A stretch of DNA of 64,000 nucleotides from Trichomonas vaginalis G3. Taxonomy: Eukaryota; Parabasalia; Trichomonadida; Trichomonadidae. Both the position numbers and the translations under genes were made by a program. Under the pieces are notes generated by a model. It saw only the letters and a list, made by a program, of their open reading frames with translations, was not told the origin of the DNA and did no database searches. The DNA lies in assembly GCF_026262505.1 (NCBI RefSeq), contig NC_067203.1, positions 16,008,392 to 16,072,391 of the forward strand, read 5' to 3'. Shown here in pieces: positions 38,762 through 47,320 of the stretch (its first letter is position 1; every line of letters starts with the position of its first letter).

Positions 38762-39622
38762 ATGCTTCAGGTTGAAAAACAAAGAACAAAAGTAGTAGAT
38801 ACAAAACCGTTAGACTATATCTTTACAAATGCTGGTAGGACAATATCAGATGAAGAAATTTCATCCCGAATATACAGGTTTGACTATCCAATTCGTTGGC
38901 TTCAAAGTCCTTCAGATGCAAAGGCAATAGGATTTAGAAGAGTTTTGTTTTCAAAAAGAACTAACGCATTTATGTTCGCAGTATATTTTCATGGGCAGTA
39001 TAAAGGTTCTGGTGGTCTAATAGACAAATTTGACGAAATGAGAATCTTTACAGTTCGTTCAGACGAAAGTCTTGAGAAAACTCTAAATGACTTTCAAACT
39101 CAAATGAACAAATATTATTGGGAATTTCAAGAAAAATACGACTCTTTACTAAATGGAACATACTATCTGAAACTAGAATATGACAAGATGAACTCCACCG
39201 TTTCATTTCAAAAGATTGAAATTAACCCTCCAAGAGATACACAGTTTTTATTTTGGGAAGTAGACAAACGTTCTTGGGCACAATTTCTTCGGTTACTAAA
39301 CCAGAACGAACCATTACCACCAGATGGTCCATTTAAATTTATACTTCCACCAGCAAATTTGACAGTTTATAGAAACGTGTTTGACCCTCAAAATGTTATG
39401 TGTCATGCAAGTTTCAGTTCAAGCAACAATAGTTTTCTATGTATTGGTAAGGACTTTTATGACTTTGCTTCTAAATTCTACGAACCACCTAGTAACAGTT
39501 TCTCTGACTTTCAAGTTTGGTTCACAACAAATGGTGTGCAACATATTATTCCATTGTACTATGACTTTTATCTCGAATTGTCTTTCATATATAACTACGG
39601 AAAAGTGCTGAAAAAGTATTGA
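38762..39622 (+). CDS. Polinton: conserved protein A2 (paralogue of 33170-34018)
   Basis: The protein has 286 residues and looks whole. It aligns along its length with A1: TKPLDYIFTN, YRFDYPIRWLQSPS, KAIGFRR, VFDPQNVMCHASFS, FYEPPSNSFSDFQVWFTTNG, IIPLYYDFYLELSFIYNY. By eye about a third to 40% of residues are identical. The pair may form a heteromeric virion part, but no function is established. The TATTTTTACATATATTAA box abuts the ATG. Confidence 0.7.
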   Translation: MLQVEKQRTKVVDTKPLDYIFTNAGRTISDEEISSRIYRFDYPIRWLQSPSDAKAIGFRRVLFSKRTNAFMFAVYFHGQYKGSGGLIDKFDEMRIFTVRSDESLEKTLNDFQTQMNKYYWEFQEKYDSLLNGTYYLKLEYDKMNSTVSFQKIEINPPRDTQFLFWEVDKRSWAQFLRLLNQNEPLPPDGPFKFILPPANLTVYRNVFDPQNVMCHASFSSSNNSFLCIGKDFYDFASKFYEPPSNSFSDFQVWFTTNGVQHIIPLYYDFYLELSFIYNYGKVLKKY

Positions 39623-39702
39623 ATGTGAAGATATTAGAAAATAACATTTTTTCTAACATCGTAGAAAACTCATGAAAACAATTTATTTTTGTGAATATGT
39701 AA

Positions 39703-39786
39703 GCGGCTCATAGCTCAGTGGTATGGGCTACCTCGTTAAAGGCGTCGAAGACCTCGGTTCAAATCCCGATTCGCGCAGGTTTTTTC
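39703..39786 (+). tRNA. tRNA-like gene with A box, B box and Pol III terminator, inside the Polinton
   Basis: TAGCTCAGTGG (39711-39721) is a perfect A box and GGTTCAAATCC (39756-39766) a perfect B box. They are 45 bp apart, as in tRNA genes, and a T7 run at 39780 would end RNA polymerase III. The D-arm pairs (GCTC/GGGC). The acceptor stem pairs at only about three positions and the anticodon stem is poor, so I assign no anticodon and doubt a working tRNA. It could be a tRNA relic or a Pol III-made regulatory RNA. Confidence 0.45.
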
Positions 39787-39817
39787 CTTTTATGCAGTGA
39801 AATTTCATGTACATAGG

Positions 39818-39937
39818 TTACTTTGGTGTTAGACCCTAGTGAAGAAAATAGAACGATATAAGTTTACATTTGTAAGGTTACTTTGGTGTTAGACCCTAGT
39901 GAAGAAAATAGAACGATATAAGTTTACATTTGTAAGG
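39818..39937. repeat. 60-bp direct repeat, two copies
   Basis: A 60-bp unit starting GGTTACTTTGGTGTTAGACC is present twice, head to tail and identical by eye, and leads into the 22-bp minisatellite. Confidence 0.85.
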
Positions 39938-39939
39938 TT

Positions 39940-40441
39940 ACTTGTTTGTACTGTTTCAGAACAATACTTGTACTGTTTCAGAACAATATTTGTACTGTTT
40001 CAGAACAATATTTGTACTGTTTCAGAACAATATTTGTACTGTTTCAGAACAAATTTCCCGTAAAAGCTCTCAATTTGTGAGAAAAATTTTCTGTTTCAGA
40101 ACAATATTTGTACTGTTTCAGAACAATATTTGTACTGTTTCAGAACAATATTTGTACTGTTTCAGAACAATATTTGTACTGTTTCAGAACAATATTTGTA
40201 CTGTTTCAGAACAATATTTGTACTGTTTCAGAACAATATTTGTACTGTTTCAGAACAAATTTCCCGTAAAAGCTCTCAATTTGTGAGAAAAATTTTCTGT
40301 TTCAGAACAATATTTGTACTGTTTCAGAACAATATTTGTACTGTTTCAGAACAATATTTGTACTGTTTCAGAACAATATTTGTACTGTTTCAGAACAATA
40401 TTTGTACTGTTTCAGAACAATATTTGTACTGTTTCAGAACA
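39940..40441. repeat. 22-bp minisatellite
   Basis: About 20 units containing TGTACTGTTTCAGAACAA, in three blocks separated by two identical 40-bp spacers (AAATTTCCCGTAAAAGCTCT and on, at about 40053 and 40255). Because 22 is not a multiple of three, all frames are open and give artefactual repeat ORFs. Confidence 0.9.
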
Positions 40442-40588
40442 ATGTCCGACGTACCACCACCCCAGCAATTCCAATCTCAATCCAAATCGAAGAGAGACCA
40501 AGAGTTCGAGGAAGGTCTGAACCGCTTACGCAAAGAGTATGCTACAGCTCCAATTGAGAGAAAGTTGTTCCCGGACCCAAAAATATAA
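40442..40588 (+). CDS. Polinton: 48-residue Gln/Ser/Lys-rich ORF after the minisatellite
   Basis: MSDVPPPQQFQSQSKSKRDQ, then a charged helix ending LFPDPKI. The ATG directly follows the last minisatellite unit. Its composition differs from the repeat, so it may be a real small gene or the end of a larger one. Confidence 0.4.
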   Translation: MSDVPPPQQFQSQSKSKRDQEFEEGLNRLRKEYATAPIERKLFPDPKI

Positions 40589-40591
40589 TTT

Positions 40592-40640
40592 AGGGTAGAA
40601 GGTTAGATCTAACCTCTTTTCTAACCTCTTTTCTACCCTC
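40592..40640 (+). repeat. AGATCT palindrome unit, GGGTAG class (4)
   Basis: Same as the unit at 31112: GGTTAGATCTAACC centre and GGGTAGA/TCTACCC outer arms. Confidence 0.85.
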
Positions 40641-40684
40641 TTGAATTTTCATGATTTCATCGTAATGAGCGTAAATGTTTTGTC

Positions 40685-40905
40685 AAGAATATAGCAACCG
40701 TCGGAATACAGACGGTTGGTTTTTATACAAAATTCATGCAGGAAATTCTTGAGTTTTGGTTGAAAGAATACGGTGGAGCCAAAAGTGGCTCGACCTCAAA
40801 ACAAGCATTTTATGAGCTTACAAAGGGTGTTATGAATGAATTCAAAGGTATTTACATACATCCTGACCTCGTTCATTTTGTTGTTGAATTCAGCAAAAAT
40901 AATGT
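40685..40905 (+). pseudogene. Polinton: KilA-N gene remnant
   Basis: About 220 bp match the middle of the intact KilA-N gene, including the ATAGCAACCG...CAGACGGTTG hairpin segment and the TTTATACAAAATTCATGC that follows (compare 41512-41575). It is a broken paralogue without a usable start. Confidence 0.65.
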
Positions 40906-40908
40906 TTA

Positions 40909-40956
40909 GGGTAGATGGTTAGATCTAACCTCATTTCTAACCTCATTTCTACCCTC
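40909..40956 (+). repeat. AGATCT palindrome unit, GGGTAG class variant (5)
   Basis: GGTTAGATCTAACC centre. A base change in the left arm (GTAGATGG) is matched by changes in both right-arm spacers (CTCATTTCT). Confidence 0.8.
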
Positions 40957-41172
40957 TTGAATTTTCATGATTTCATCGTAAATGTTTTGTCAAGACTTCT
41001 TCGTAAATGTTTTGTCAAGACTTCTTCGTAAATGTTTTGTCAAGACTTCTTCATCGTAATGAGCGTAAATGTTTTGTCAAGACTTCTTCGTAAATGTTTT
41101 GTCAAACATGAACGTACATGTTTTGTCATGACTTCTTCGTAATGAGTGTAAAGGACCCAAAAATATAATTTA

Positions 41173-41220
41173 GGGTAGAAGGTTAGATCTAACCTCTTTT
41201 CTAACCTCTTTTCTACCCTC
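41173..41220 (+). repeat. AGATCT palindrome unit, GGGTAG class (6)
   Basis: It lies about 90 bp upstream of the intact KilA-N gene, just before the shared leader of that gene group. Confidence 0.85.
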
Positions 41221-41233
41221 TTGAATTTGTCAT

Positions 41234-41308
41234 GAATTTCCTTAAGATAGAAAAAATAAAGTTAGTTTTATTTTTTTATTTTTTTTTATTTTGTATGTAA
41301 GGACAGAT
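41234..41308 (+). promoter_or_regulatory. Shared leader of the KilA-N gene group
   Basis: CATGAATTTCCTTAAGA, then AATAAAGTTAGTTTTA, a T-rich run, and TGTAAGGACAGAT before the ATG. Near-copies precede the genes at 42242 (from 42170) and 43941 (from 43866), and a shorter one precedes 44640 (from 44586). This points to one promoter used by the whole group. Confidence 0.6.
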
Positions 41309-41971
41309 ATGTCAGTCGAAGCAAAAACATTCACGAACAAATATAATGGCGAAACATTCACGAAAGGCACTTATAACGGTATTGAAGTCTTACGTAGAGA
41401 CAAGGATGGTTACATTAATGCAACAAATATGTGTCAGCAGTTTAGGAAAGACTTTAGAAAGTTGTTGGAAAATAAGTCCTGGGAAGAGTATTATAAGGCA
41501 TTTTGTGAAGAATATAGCAACCGCCGGAATTCAGACGGTTGCTTTTTATACAAAATTCATGCCGGAATTCCTGATGAAATCAAACAGGTTAGAGGAACGT
41601 ATGTAGACCCAAGACTTATAAACTATATAGCAATGTGGGCTTCTCCAAAATATTGCATAGCAGTTGGAAAAATTATGGACTCCATAGACAAGAAAGTTCA
41701 TGAGAAGTTAGATGAAGAAGAACTCGAAGATACAGTAGAGAATGCAAAACATTTGTTCGAACAAGAAGTTAGAAAAATGTGCGAAAAACAATTAGAACAT
41801 GAACGTGAGATATGTTATGGTTATAGAGATTCTCCATACGAACTAGACCAATGGGAACAAGAAGATTTAAAGAGAGAATTTAGAGAATATGAACTCGCTA
41901 AGATAGCATTAGAAGCTGCAGAAAAGAAGTTAAAAGTTTGGGGTCGTTTTGTACACAAATATTGTGAGTAA
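41309..41971 (+). CDS. Polinton: KilA-N domain protein
   Basis: The protein has 220 residues from the ATG at 41309. The KilA-N core spans about 5-130: DKDGYINATNMCQQF, WEEYYKAFCEEY, RGTYVDPRLINYIAMWASPKYCIAV. A Glu/Lys-rich coiled coil follows (about 140-220). KilA-N is a DNA-binding domain of large DNA viruses and phages. The coiled coil suggests a dimer, and the AGATCT palindromes around the gene are plausible binding sites (inference). It looks whole. Confidence 0.85.
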   Translation: MSVEAKTFTNKYNGETFTKGTYNGIEVLRRDKDGYINATNMCQQFRKDFRKLLENKSWEEYYKAFCEEYSNRRNSDGCFLYKIHAGIPDEIKQVRGTYVDPRLINYIAMWASPKYCIAVGKIMDSIDKKVHEKLDEEELEDTVENAKHLFEQEVRKMCEKQLEHEREICYGYRDSPYELDQWEQEDLKREFREYELAKIALEAAEKKLKVWGRFVHKYCE

Positions 41972-42013
41972 ATGAACCATTTATTTTTATTGAATTCAGC
42001 AAAAATAATGTTT

Positions 42014-42063
42014 AGGGTAGAAGGTTAGATCTAACCTCTTTTCTACCCTCTTTTCTACCCTCT
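42014..42063 (+). repeat. AGATCT palindrome unit, GGGTAG class (7)
   Basis: It lies just after the KilA-N gene. In this copy one right-arm repeat has changed from CTAACC to CTACCC. Confidence 0.8.
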
Positions 42064-42108
42064 TGAATTTTCCCGAAAATCATGAAATTTACACCAAAAA
42101 ATAATGTT

Positions 42109-42157
42109 TAGGTGAAGTGGTGAGATCTCACCTCTTTTCTCACCTCTTTTCTCACCC
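42109..42157 (+). repeat. AGATCT palindrome unit, GGTGAG class (8)
   Basis: GGTGAGATCTCACC centre with GGTGA/TCACC arms, about 85 bp upstream of the gene at 42242. Confidence 0.85.
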
Positions 42158-42241
42158 GTTGAATTTTCATGAATTTCCTTAAGACAGATGAAATAAAGTT
42201 AGTTTTTTTAAAAAAATATTTTTTATTTTTATTGTAAGAAC

Positions 42242-43156
42242 ATGTTAGCAACAACTTCACCAAACTCTTTAGTCATGAATCCAACATCTATGTTAGTAGA
42301 AATGAAAAGCTTCATTCCTTCTTCATATACTTTTGAAACAGAAATCCAGAAGATAAAGCAAGAACTTTTAACATCTAATTTAAACTGTAGTGCGAAAGAT
42401 GAAACAAATGAACAGTATCTTTATGAAATGCAGGACATTATTGACCATTTGCCTAAACTACCTGAAATCCAACAACAAAAGCTCACTATTCCTGAATTCG
42501 ACGAAATTGAAGTCAAAGCAACTGACTCAGTAGAAATAAAGAAGTTCATTCGTAAGGTAAACTATGAGTTTCTTGGATTTCATTGCAACCATAAGGTTAT
42601 GGACAAAGATTGCGACATGTTATATAAGAACATCTCTGACCTTTACAAAACCCGGGAGTTTAAGACCTACGACAACTTTGTTTCGTTAGTTGCTGAATGT
42701 GTTTGGCAGATAAGAGATAAAGATAGAAGAGGTAAGGTATGGAATGAACAGATAAAACCAACTGCTTCAGATTTAAAGAAAACCATTGACGCCTTAGTTG
42801 TTTTAGCAGGTAAGGTTTCAGAATATAACGCAAAAATGAACCCGCAATGTTCTAAATGTAAAGCAGCAATGAGGAAATATAACTACTCAGTCAAAGAGAT
42901 AGAACGTATGAGAAACGACTATGCAGATTTAAAGAAAGAAGCAGAAAAGCCAGCAGAAGATAAAATGAACATGTTAGAATTTCTGAACAAAAACTATCCA
43001 ACTGCTGACGATTTCCTTCTATCTGACGTCAAGAAGAAGTATAAAGAAACTTTCGGTATCGTTAAAACATTCGATGTACTGACAGAAGAAATAGAAGCTA
43101 CAAAACTGTTTAAAGTCTCACGAATTCATAACGTTTACCATGTAAAACGCTTATAA
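42242..43156 (+). CDS. Polinton: hypothetical protein of the KilA-N gene group, 304 residues
   Basis: It looks whole. Helical throughout, with a possible zinc-binding CSKC motif near residue 203 and a charged coiled coil after it (IERMRNDYADLKKEAEK). The C-terminal block (FLLSDVKKKYKETFGIVKTF, VSRIHNVYHVKRL) resembles the small C-terminal DNA-binding blocks of viral KilA-N/Bro proteins, but I cannot assign it. It shares the leader of the group and is bracketed by AGATCT palindromes on both sides. Confidence 0.55.
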   Translation: MLATTSPNSLVMNPTSMLVEMKSFIPSSYTFETEIQKIKQELLTSNLNCSAKDETNEQYLYEMQDIIDHLPKLPEIQQQKLTIPEFDEIEVKATDSVEIKKFIRKVNYEFLGFHCNHKVMDKDCDMLYKNISDLYKTREFKTYDNFVSLVAECVWQIRDKDRRGKVWNEQIKPTASDLKKTIDALVVLAGKVSEYNAKMNPQCSKCKAAMRKYNYSVKEIERMRNDYADLKKEAEKPAEDKMNMLEFLNKNYPTADDFLLSDVKKKYKETFGIVKTFDVLTEEIEATKLFKVSRIHNVYHVKRL

Positions 43157-43164
43157 AATAACTG

Positions 43165-43211
43165 GGGTAGAAAAGAGGGTAGAAAGGAGGTTAGATCTAA
43201 CCTTCTACCCT
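43165..43211 (-). repeat. AGATCT palindrome unit, GGGTAG class, inverted (9)
   Basis: Inverse orientation relative to the units to its left, directly after the gene at 42242-43156. Confidence 0.85.
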
Positions 43212-43389
43212 AAAATATATTTTTGTCTGATTTACGCTCATTACGATGAAGAAGTCTTGACAAAACATATACGTTTAGTTTCGATGAAATCATGACAAAG
43301 AATGTACGATGAAGAAGTCTTGACAAAACATGTATGTTCATGTTTGACAAAACATTTACGTTTAGTTTCGATGAAATCATGAAAATTCA

Positions 43390-43441
43390 TGAGGTGAGAA
43401 AAGAGGGTAGAAAGGAGGTTAGATCTAACCTTCTACCCTAA
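43390..43441 (-). repeat. AGATCT palindrome unit, hybrid class, inverted (10)
   Basis: GGTTAGATCTAACC centre, but the outermost repeated arm is GAGGTGAG, a mix of the two classes. Confidence 0.8.
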
Positions 43442-43482
43442 ACATTATTTTTGCTGAAAAATGACCAAAAATCTGAGTAAAA

Positions 43483-43550
43483 TGGCATATGCTTGCTTCC
43501 CTCGGAAAAACCGAGAGAAGAGATTCCGTACGAAAATCGTGAAATTTCTC
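43483..43550 (+). pseudogene. Polinton: short remnant of a KilA-N group gene
   Basis: TATGCTTGCTTCCCTCGGAA and the next ~45 bp match part of the gene at 44640-45466 (near 44857-44915). Too short to assign further. Confidence 0.4.
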
Positions 43551-43564
43551 TAGACCGGATTTTA

Positions 43565-43870
43565 CCGGCCTTGCCTAAAACACATGAAAATCGTGAAGAA
43601 CAGCGACCAGGGAAAAAAAACTTAGTCGCCTAAAACTCATGAAAATCGTGAAAATTTCTCTAGACCGGATTTTACCGGCCTTGCCTAAAACACATGAAAA
43701 TCGTGAAGAACAGCGAGTAGGTAAGAAACCCCAGTCGCCAAAACACATGAAAATCATGAAGCACAGCGAGTAGGTAAGAAACCCCAGTCGCCAAAACACA
43801 TGAAAATCATGAAGCACAGCGAGACCGTTTTTTTTTTCTGGGTCGCCAAAACTCTATGAAAATCATGAAT
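43565..43870. repeat. ~55-60-bp tandem repeats
   Basis: Four to five units built on AAAACACATGAAAATC, GAAGAACAGCGA or GAAGCACAGCGAG and a CCCCAGTCGCC end. They lie between two KilA-N group genes and give artefactual repeat ORFs on the minus strand. Confidence 0.8.
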
Positions 43871-43940
43871 TTCCTTAAGATAGAAAAAATAAAGTTAGTT
43901 TTTTATAAAATATTTTTTTATCTTGTATGTAAGAACATAT

Positions 43941-44551
43941 ATGACAAACATTGAGTTTGAAACAGTTAAAAAGATAGACAATAACACTAAATTGGTTAGA
44001 ATAGGTGATTTAAACGTAAGATACTCAAAGAAATACAACAAATATTCTTTGTCAGACATTATATCTCCATCTGGAAAGAAACATGGCATTGGGTTGGAAT
44101 TGCTTCAACTCAGAAAATTTTGACAAGAAATCCTGAGCTTATGATATCGGTAAGATTCTATGGAACTACAGCATATCTTATAGACAAAAGTCTTATACCA
44201 ATAGTTTTGTTATGGATTGACCCAGTTGTTGGATATAACTTCATAACATATGGTTTATTCGACTCAGAACGTTGCAGTGAAGGCTTACTTTACATCGTTC
44301 AGAAACCGAAGGACTTCAATACAAAGAGATATAAGATAGGAAGAACATATAATATAACTCAAAGATATGACAGTACAGTCAATAGAGTCAAGGTTGTGTT
44401 CGTTAATGATATGAGAGCTGCAGAAACAGAACTACTTGAAAAGTTTGAGAAAATATATGGTGCTCCCATAAAAGGTAAAGAAACGTTTGAAGTAGATGAG
44501 ATAGATAAAGCTATAAAATTATTTGACGAAGTTGCTGAAAAATACATGTAA
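43941..44551 (+). pseudogene. Polinton: KilA-N/MSV199-like protein with T5orf172 (GIY-YIG-like) domain
   Basis: The N-terminal part (IEFETVKKIDNNTKLVRIGD, YSKKYNKYSLSDI) is like MSV199/KilA-N. The C-terminal ~100 residues (LLYIVQKPKDFNTKRYKIGR, ITQRYDSTVNRVKVVFVND, AAETELLEKFEKIYG) are a T5orf172 domain, a GIY-YIG nuclease relative often fused to viral KilA-N/Bro proteins. Broken about once. Confidence 0.75.
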
Positions 44552-44639
44552 AGCGTTTATTTTTGGTCTTTTGTGAAAGTCAGAAAATAACGCTAATTTT
44601 ATTTTTATTTATTTTTTTATCCGGAATATAAAGACAGAT

Positions 44640-45466
44640 ATGTCAACAACAGAGAACACAACAACAGTTATAGTCCATGAAGCTATAAATGAAGAATATG
44701 AGTGGGTTCAGTTTAACAAACAACTCCGTCTCATTCGTTCGGTCAAAGACGATATGTACCAGATGCAAAGTATTTTGAACGCTCTTCGTTCTACAAAGCA
44801 AGCATATCATTGGTTTGAAAACCAACAGACAAAAGAACTTTTAGAAGAATTTCCTCATATGTTTGCTTCCCTCGAAAAAACCGAGGAATGAGATTCCGTA
44901 TGAAAATCGTAAGAATTTGCCAATAAATTTGAAGGATATTATGTTCATAGACTTTTAGTAAATGCCGTAGCAATGTGGGCTTCACCTCGTTATGCTTGTT
45001 ATATTTTCATGATGTTAGATGAAATTCATAGACAAGAACGTGAAGAGATGGAAAAGAAACTTCATGCAAAAGATGAAGTCATTGAAGCAAAGACAAAAGC
45101 ATTCAGAAAAGAATACCACGTTCGGTACCAAAAGGAAAGGAAAAGAACTATAAGTATATGATTTATACTGAAGAGATGGAAAATGAAGAAGATAAAGATA
45201 TGGTTATGTTGCATTTAGTCAGAAGAAACAACAAAAGCTTTTACGACCTTGCTAAGATTTACAAATCTGACAGAAATTGGTTCTATCGCGAAAACTTACC
45301 GATTTCAATGACCCCAAATGAAGATGTGAAACAAATAGTTCAAGATACGTTACCTCAAACACACTATGATATGAAAGGTTGTACAATACTTACCTTCAAA
45401 GAAGACTTACCGCTACTGAAAGAAAAAATAACAGAGTATTTTGACAACTTCAAACAAGTAGAGTAA
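44640..45466 (+). pseudogene. Polinton: KilA-N group protein with C-terminal extension
   Basis: It starts MSTTENTTTVIVHEA. A KilA-N end (VAMWASPRYACYIFMMLDEI), a charged coiled coil and a C-terminal part (MVMLHLVRRNNKSFYDLAKI, then DRNWFYRENLPISMTPNED) like the DUF3627-type tail of viral KilA-N proteins are recognisable. Broken a few times. Confidence 0.65.
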
Positions 45467-45482
45467 ATTGCACTCTTTATTT

Positions 45483-46356
45483 TTACGCTTGACTTTTTAC
45501 AATTTGAACTTTGTTTGCGTAGATATGAATTCTGAAAGAAGTATGAGGGTCTTGTATGACTTTGTACTTCTCCCATAGTTCATGTCTGTCAAACTTACCT
45601 GCCATGGACTCTTTCATAAGTTCCATGAAATCGTCTTCGGACAATCCGGGGAAAAGTACAATGTCAGTCAGTATTCTCTTTACATCCTTACTTAAACTCT
45701 TTGCTGTCTGTACACATTACGACTGAGATGTTAAAGTGTCTGAGCTTCTTAAGAATTCGACACATGTCTTGTTCTCTGTTCTTTAACAAAGGATGAGAAG
45801 CAAAGTCATCTAAGATAAGAAGACATCTATGAGGGTATGTCTTCCAATCGTAAGATTGCAATTTCTTCGAAATGTATTCTATCTCTTTCTGTTTGTTTCT
45901 GAAGTGTTTCTTCTCTAATATTCTCTGCATTTCCTCATTTGGGTCTTTAAACTTAGAATTTATATACTCATTTATAGCATTATACTTCAAAACTCTTCTT
46001 TGGTACTTCTTTATCCAATCTAACAACTCAGTATCCTTTATACATACTAACTTAGACTTCTTTATAATATTTTTGAACGAATTGACGGTTTGGTCAAATT
46101 GACCAGAAGTACTACAAATAACAACTAACTCATAGAATGGGTTCTTCTCATCTAGTTCTTGTTGTTGTGCAGCCATTTTAAGATAAGTGAAAGTCTTACC
46201 CGACCCAGGTGGTGCAATTAGACCTGTTATACCATTCTGAGCAAATAAGAACTTGTCATGTATGGGTTTTATCTGAGCATTTTCTAACTTCCTCTTGTTC
46301 TTGTTTAAAACATTCTCAAATTTTTTGTCAATGTCAGCAAACTTTTTTTCTAACAT
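45483..46356 (-). pseudogene. Polinton: FtsK/HerA-type DNA-packaging ATPase
   Basis: Walker A (GLIAPPGSGKTFTYLK) and Walker B (HRCLLILDDFASHPLL), plus FYELVVICSTSGQFDQTV, fit the A32-like packaging ATPase of Polintons, virophages and large DNA viruses, which pumps DNA into capsids. It lies divergent from the gene at 46392. Broken about once. Confidence 0.88.
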
Positions 46357-46391
46357 ATTTTTAGAAAAATTAAAATTTTATCTTTTAGAAA

Positions 46392-46848
46392 ATGTCTAGC
46401 GATTTCGCTATCTATATTCGAGACAAGCTTTTTGACAGCAAAACATCTGTCGACCAAAATCTTACATAGTGTAAACAAGAAAGGTGAATTTGTTCTAAAG
46501 TTCTGTTTCTGGGAATATGACAAGAACCATAAAACATTACAAAGAGCAGTCTTAAAATTTGTCAATGACAGACTTGTTGACAGAGATGACGCCGATTGGA
46601 AAGATGAAGTCCAACAAAAGTTCTTAGAATGCAAAGAAGACACATGCGCTGTTCTTGAAGATGAAATAGAAAACAGAATAGATGAGCTATTAAAGGACAA
46701 AGAACTTTTACATAAATATGGTTCTGAGAAATTTGACATAACTCCACCAGAAAAGAAGAAGAGAGAAAAGAAAGAAAAGAAAGAGAAAAAAGTAGAAGAG
46801 AAGAAAGAACCTGAACCAGTTCCAGAGAAAAAGAAATTTGACATGTAA
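46392..46848 (+). pseudogene. Polinton: Lys/Glu-tailed small protein
   Basis: It begins MSSDFAIYIRDKLFD and has a middle part (KGEFVLKFCFWEYDKNHKTL) with a long alternating Lys/Glu tail (KKREKKEKKEKKVEEKKEP). Divergent from the ATPase gene across 35 bp of AT-rich DNA with TTTTATCTTTTAGAAA before the ATG. Family unknown; broken about once. Confidence 0.5.
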
Positions 46849-46864
46849 AAATAAAATTTTATTT

Positions 46865-47283
46865 TTAGAACATTTCTGGGTCAATGTCAATGTTCTCTTC
46901 CTCTTTAGGAGCAAACACTGGCTTAGACTCTAAAATCTTTTTACCCAATTTACCTTGAACTTCAACTATCTTAGACTCATAATATTCATAGTCGTCTGTC
47001 TTCTTTGGTTCATAAGGTATAACAAGTTTGTATGCTTTGCCTTCTTTAAGGTTTGAGAACCTTCTGTCAAAACTTTCTTTGACTGCTAACAAACCTTCTA
47101 TGTCTAAGTCTTCAAATTTCGCACCATTTTTAGTCACAATAGCAAACTTAACTGGTTCGATGTTCCAAACTTTGCTGAATGAAGACTTTCAAAATGGTAG
47201 AAGTAAACATTCAAATATGTGAATGGGTCTAGTTCTTCTTTAAGTCCTGACATGTACTTATTTACTGAGATGAATTTTGCCAT
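46865..47283 (-). pseudogene. Polinton: hypothetical acidic-tailed protein
   Basis: MAKFISVNKYMSGLKEELD at the start, then FEDLDIEGLLAVKESFDRRF and KAYKLVIPYEPKKTDDYEYY, with an acidic end (EEENIDIDPEMF). A compact OB-like or single-strand-DNA-binding role is conceivable next to the helicase but not shown. Broken about once. Confidence 0.45.
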
Positions 47284-47320
47284 CTTTTCTATCGGATAAA
47301 AAAAATATTTTTTTTAAAAT

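Noticed and set aside
39703-39786. A functional tRNA with a named anticodon
   Set aside because: The acceptor stem pairs at about three positions and the anticodon stem is poor; only the Pol III signals are convincing.
39940-40441. Repeat proteins in the minisatellite (NNICTVSEQYLYCFRTIFVL type)
   Set aside because: The 22-bp unit is open in all frames by chance; the protein is a by-product of the repeat.
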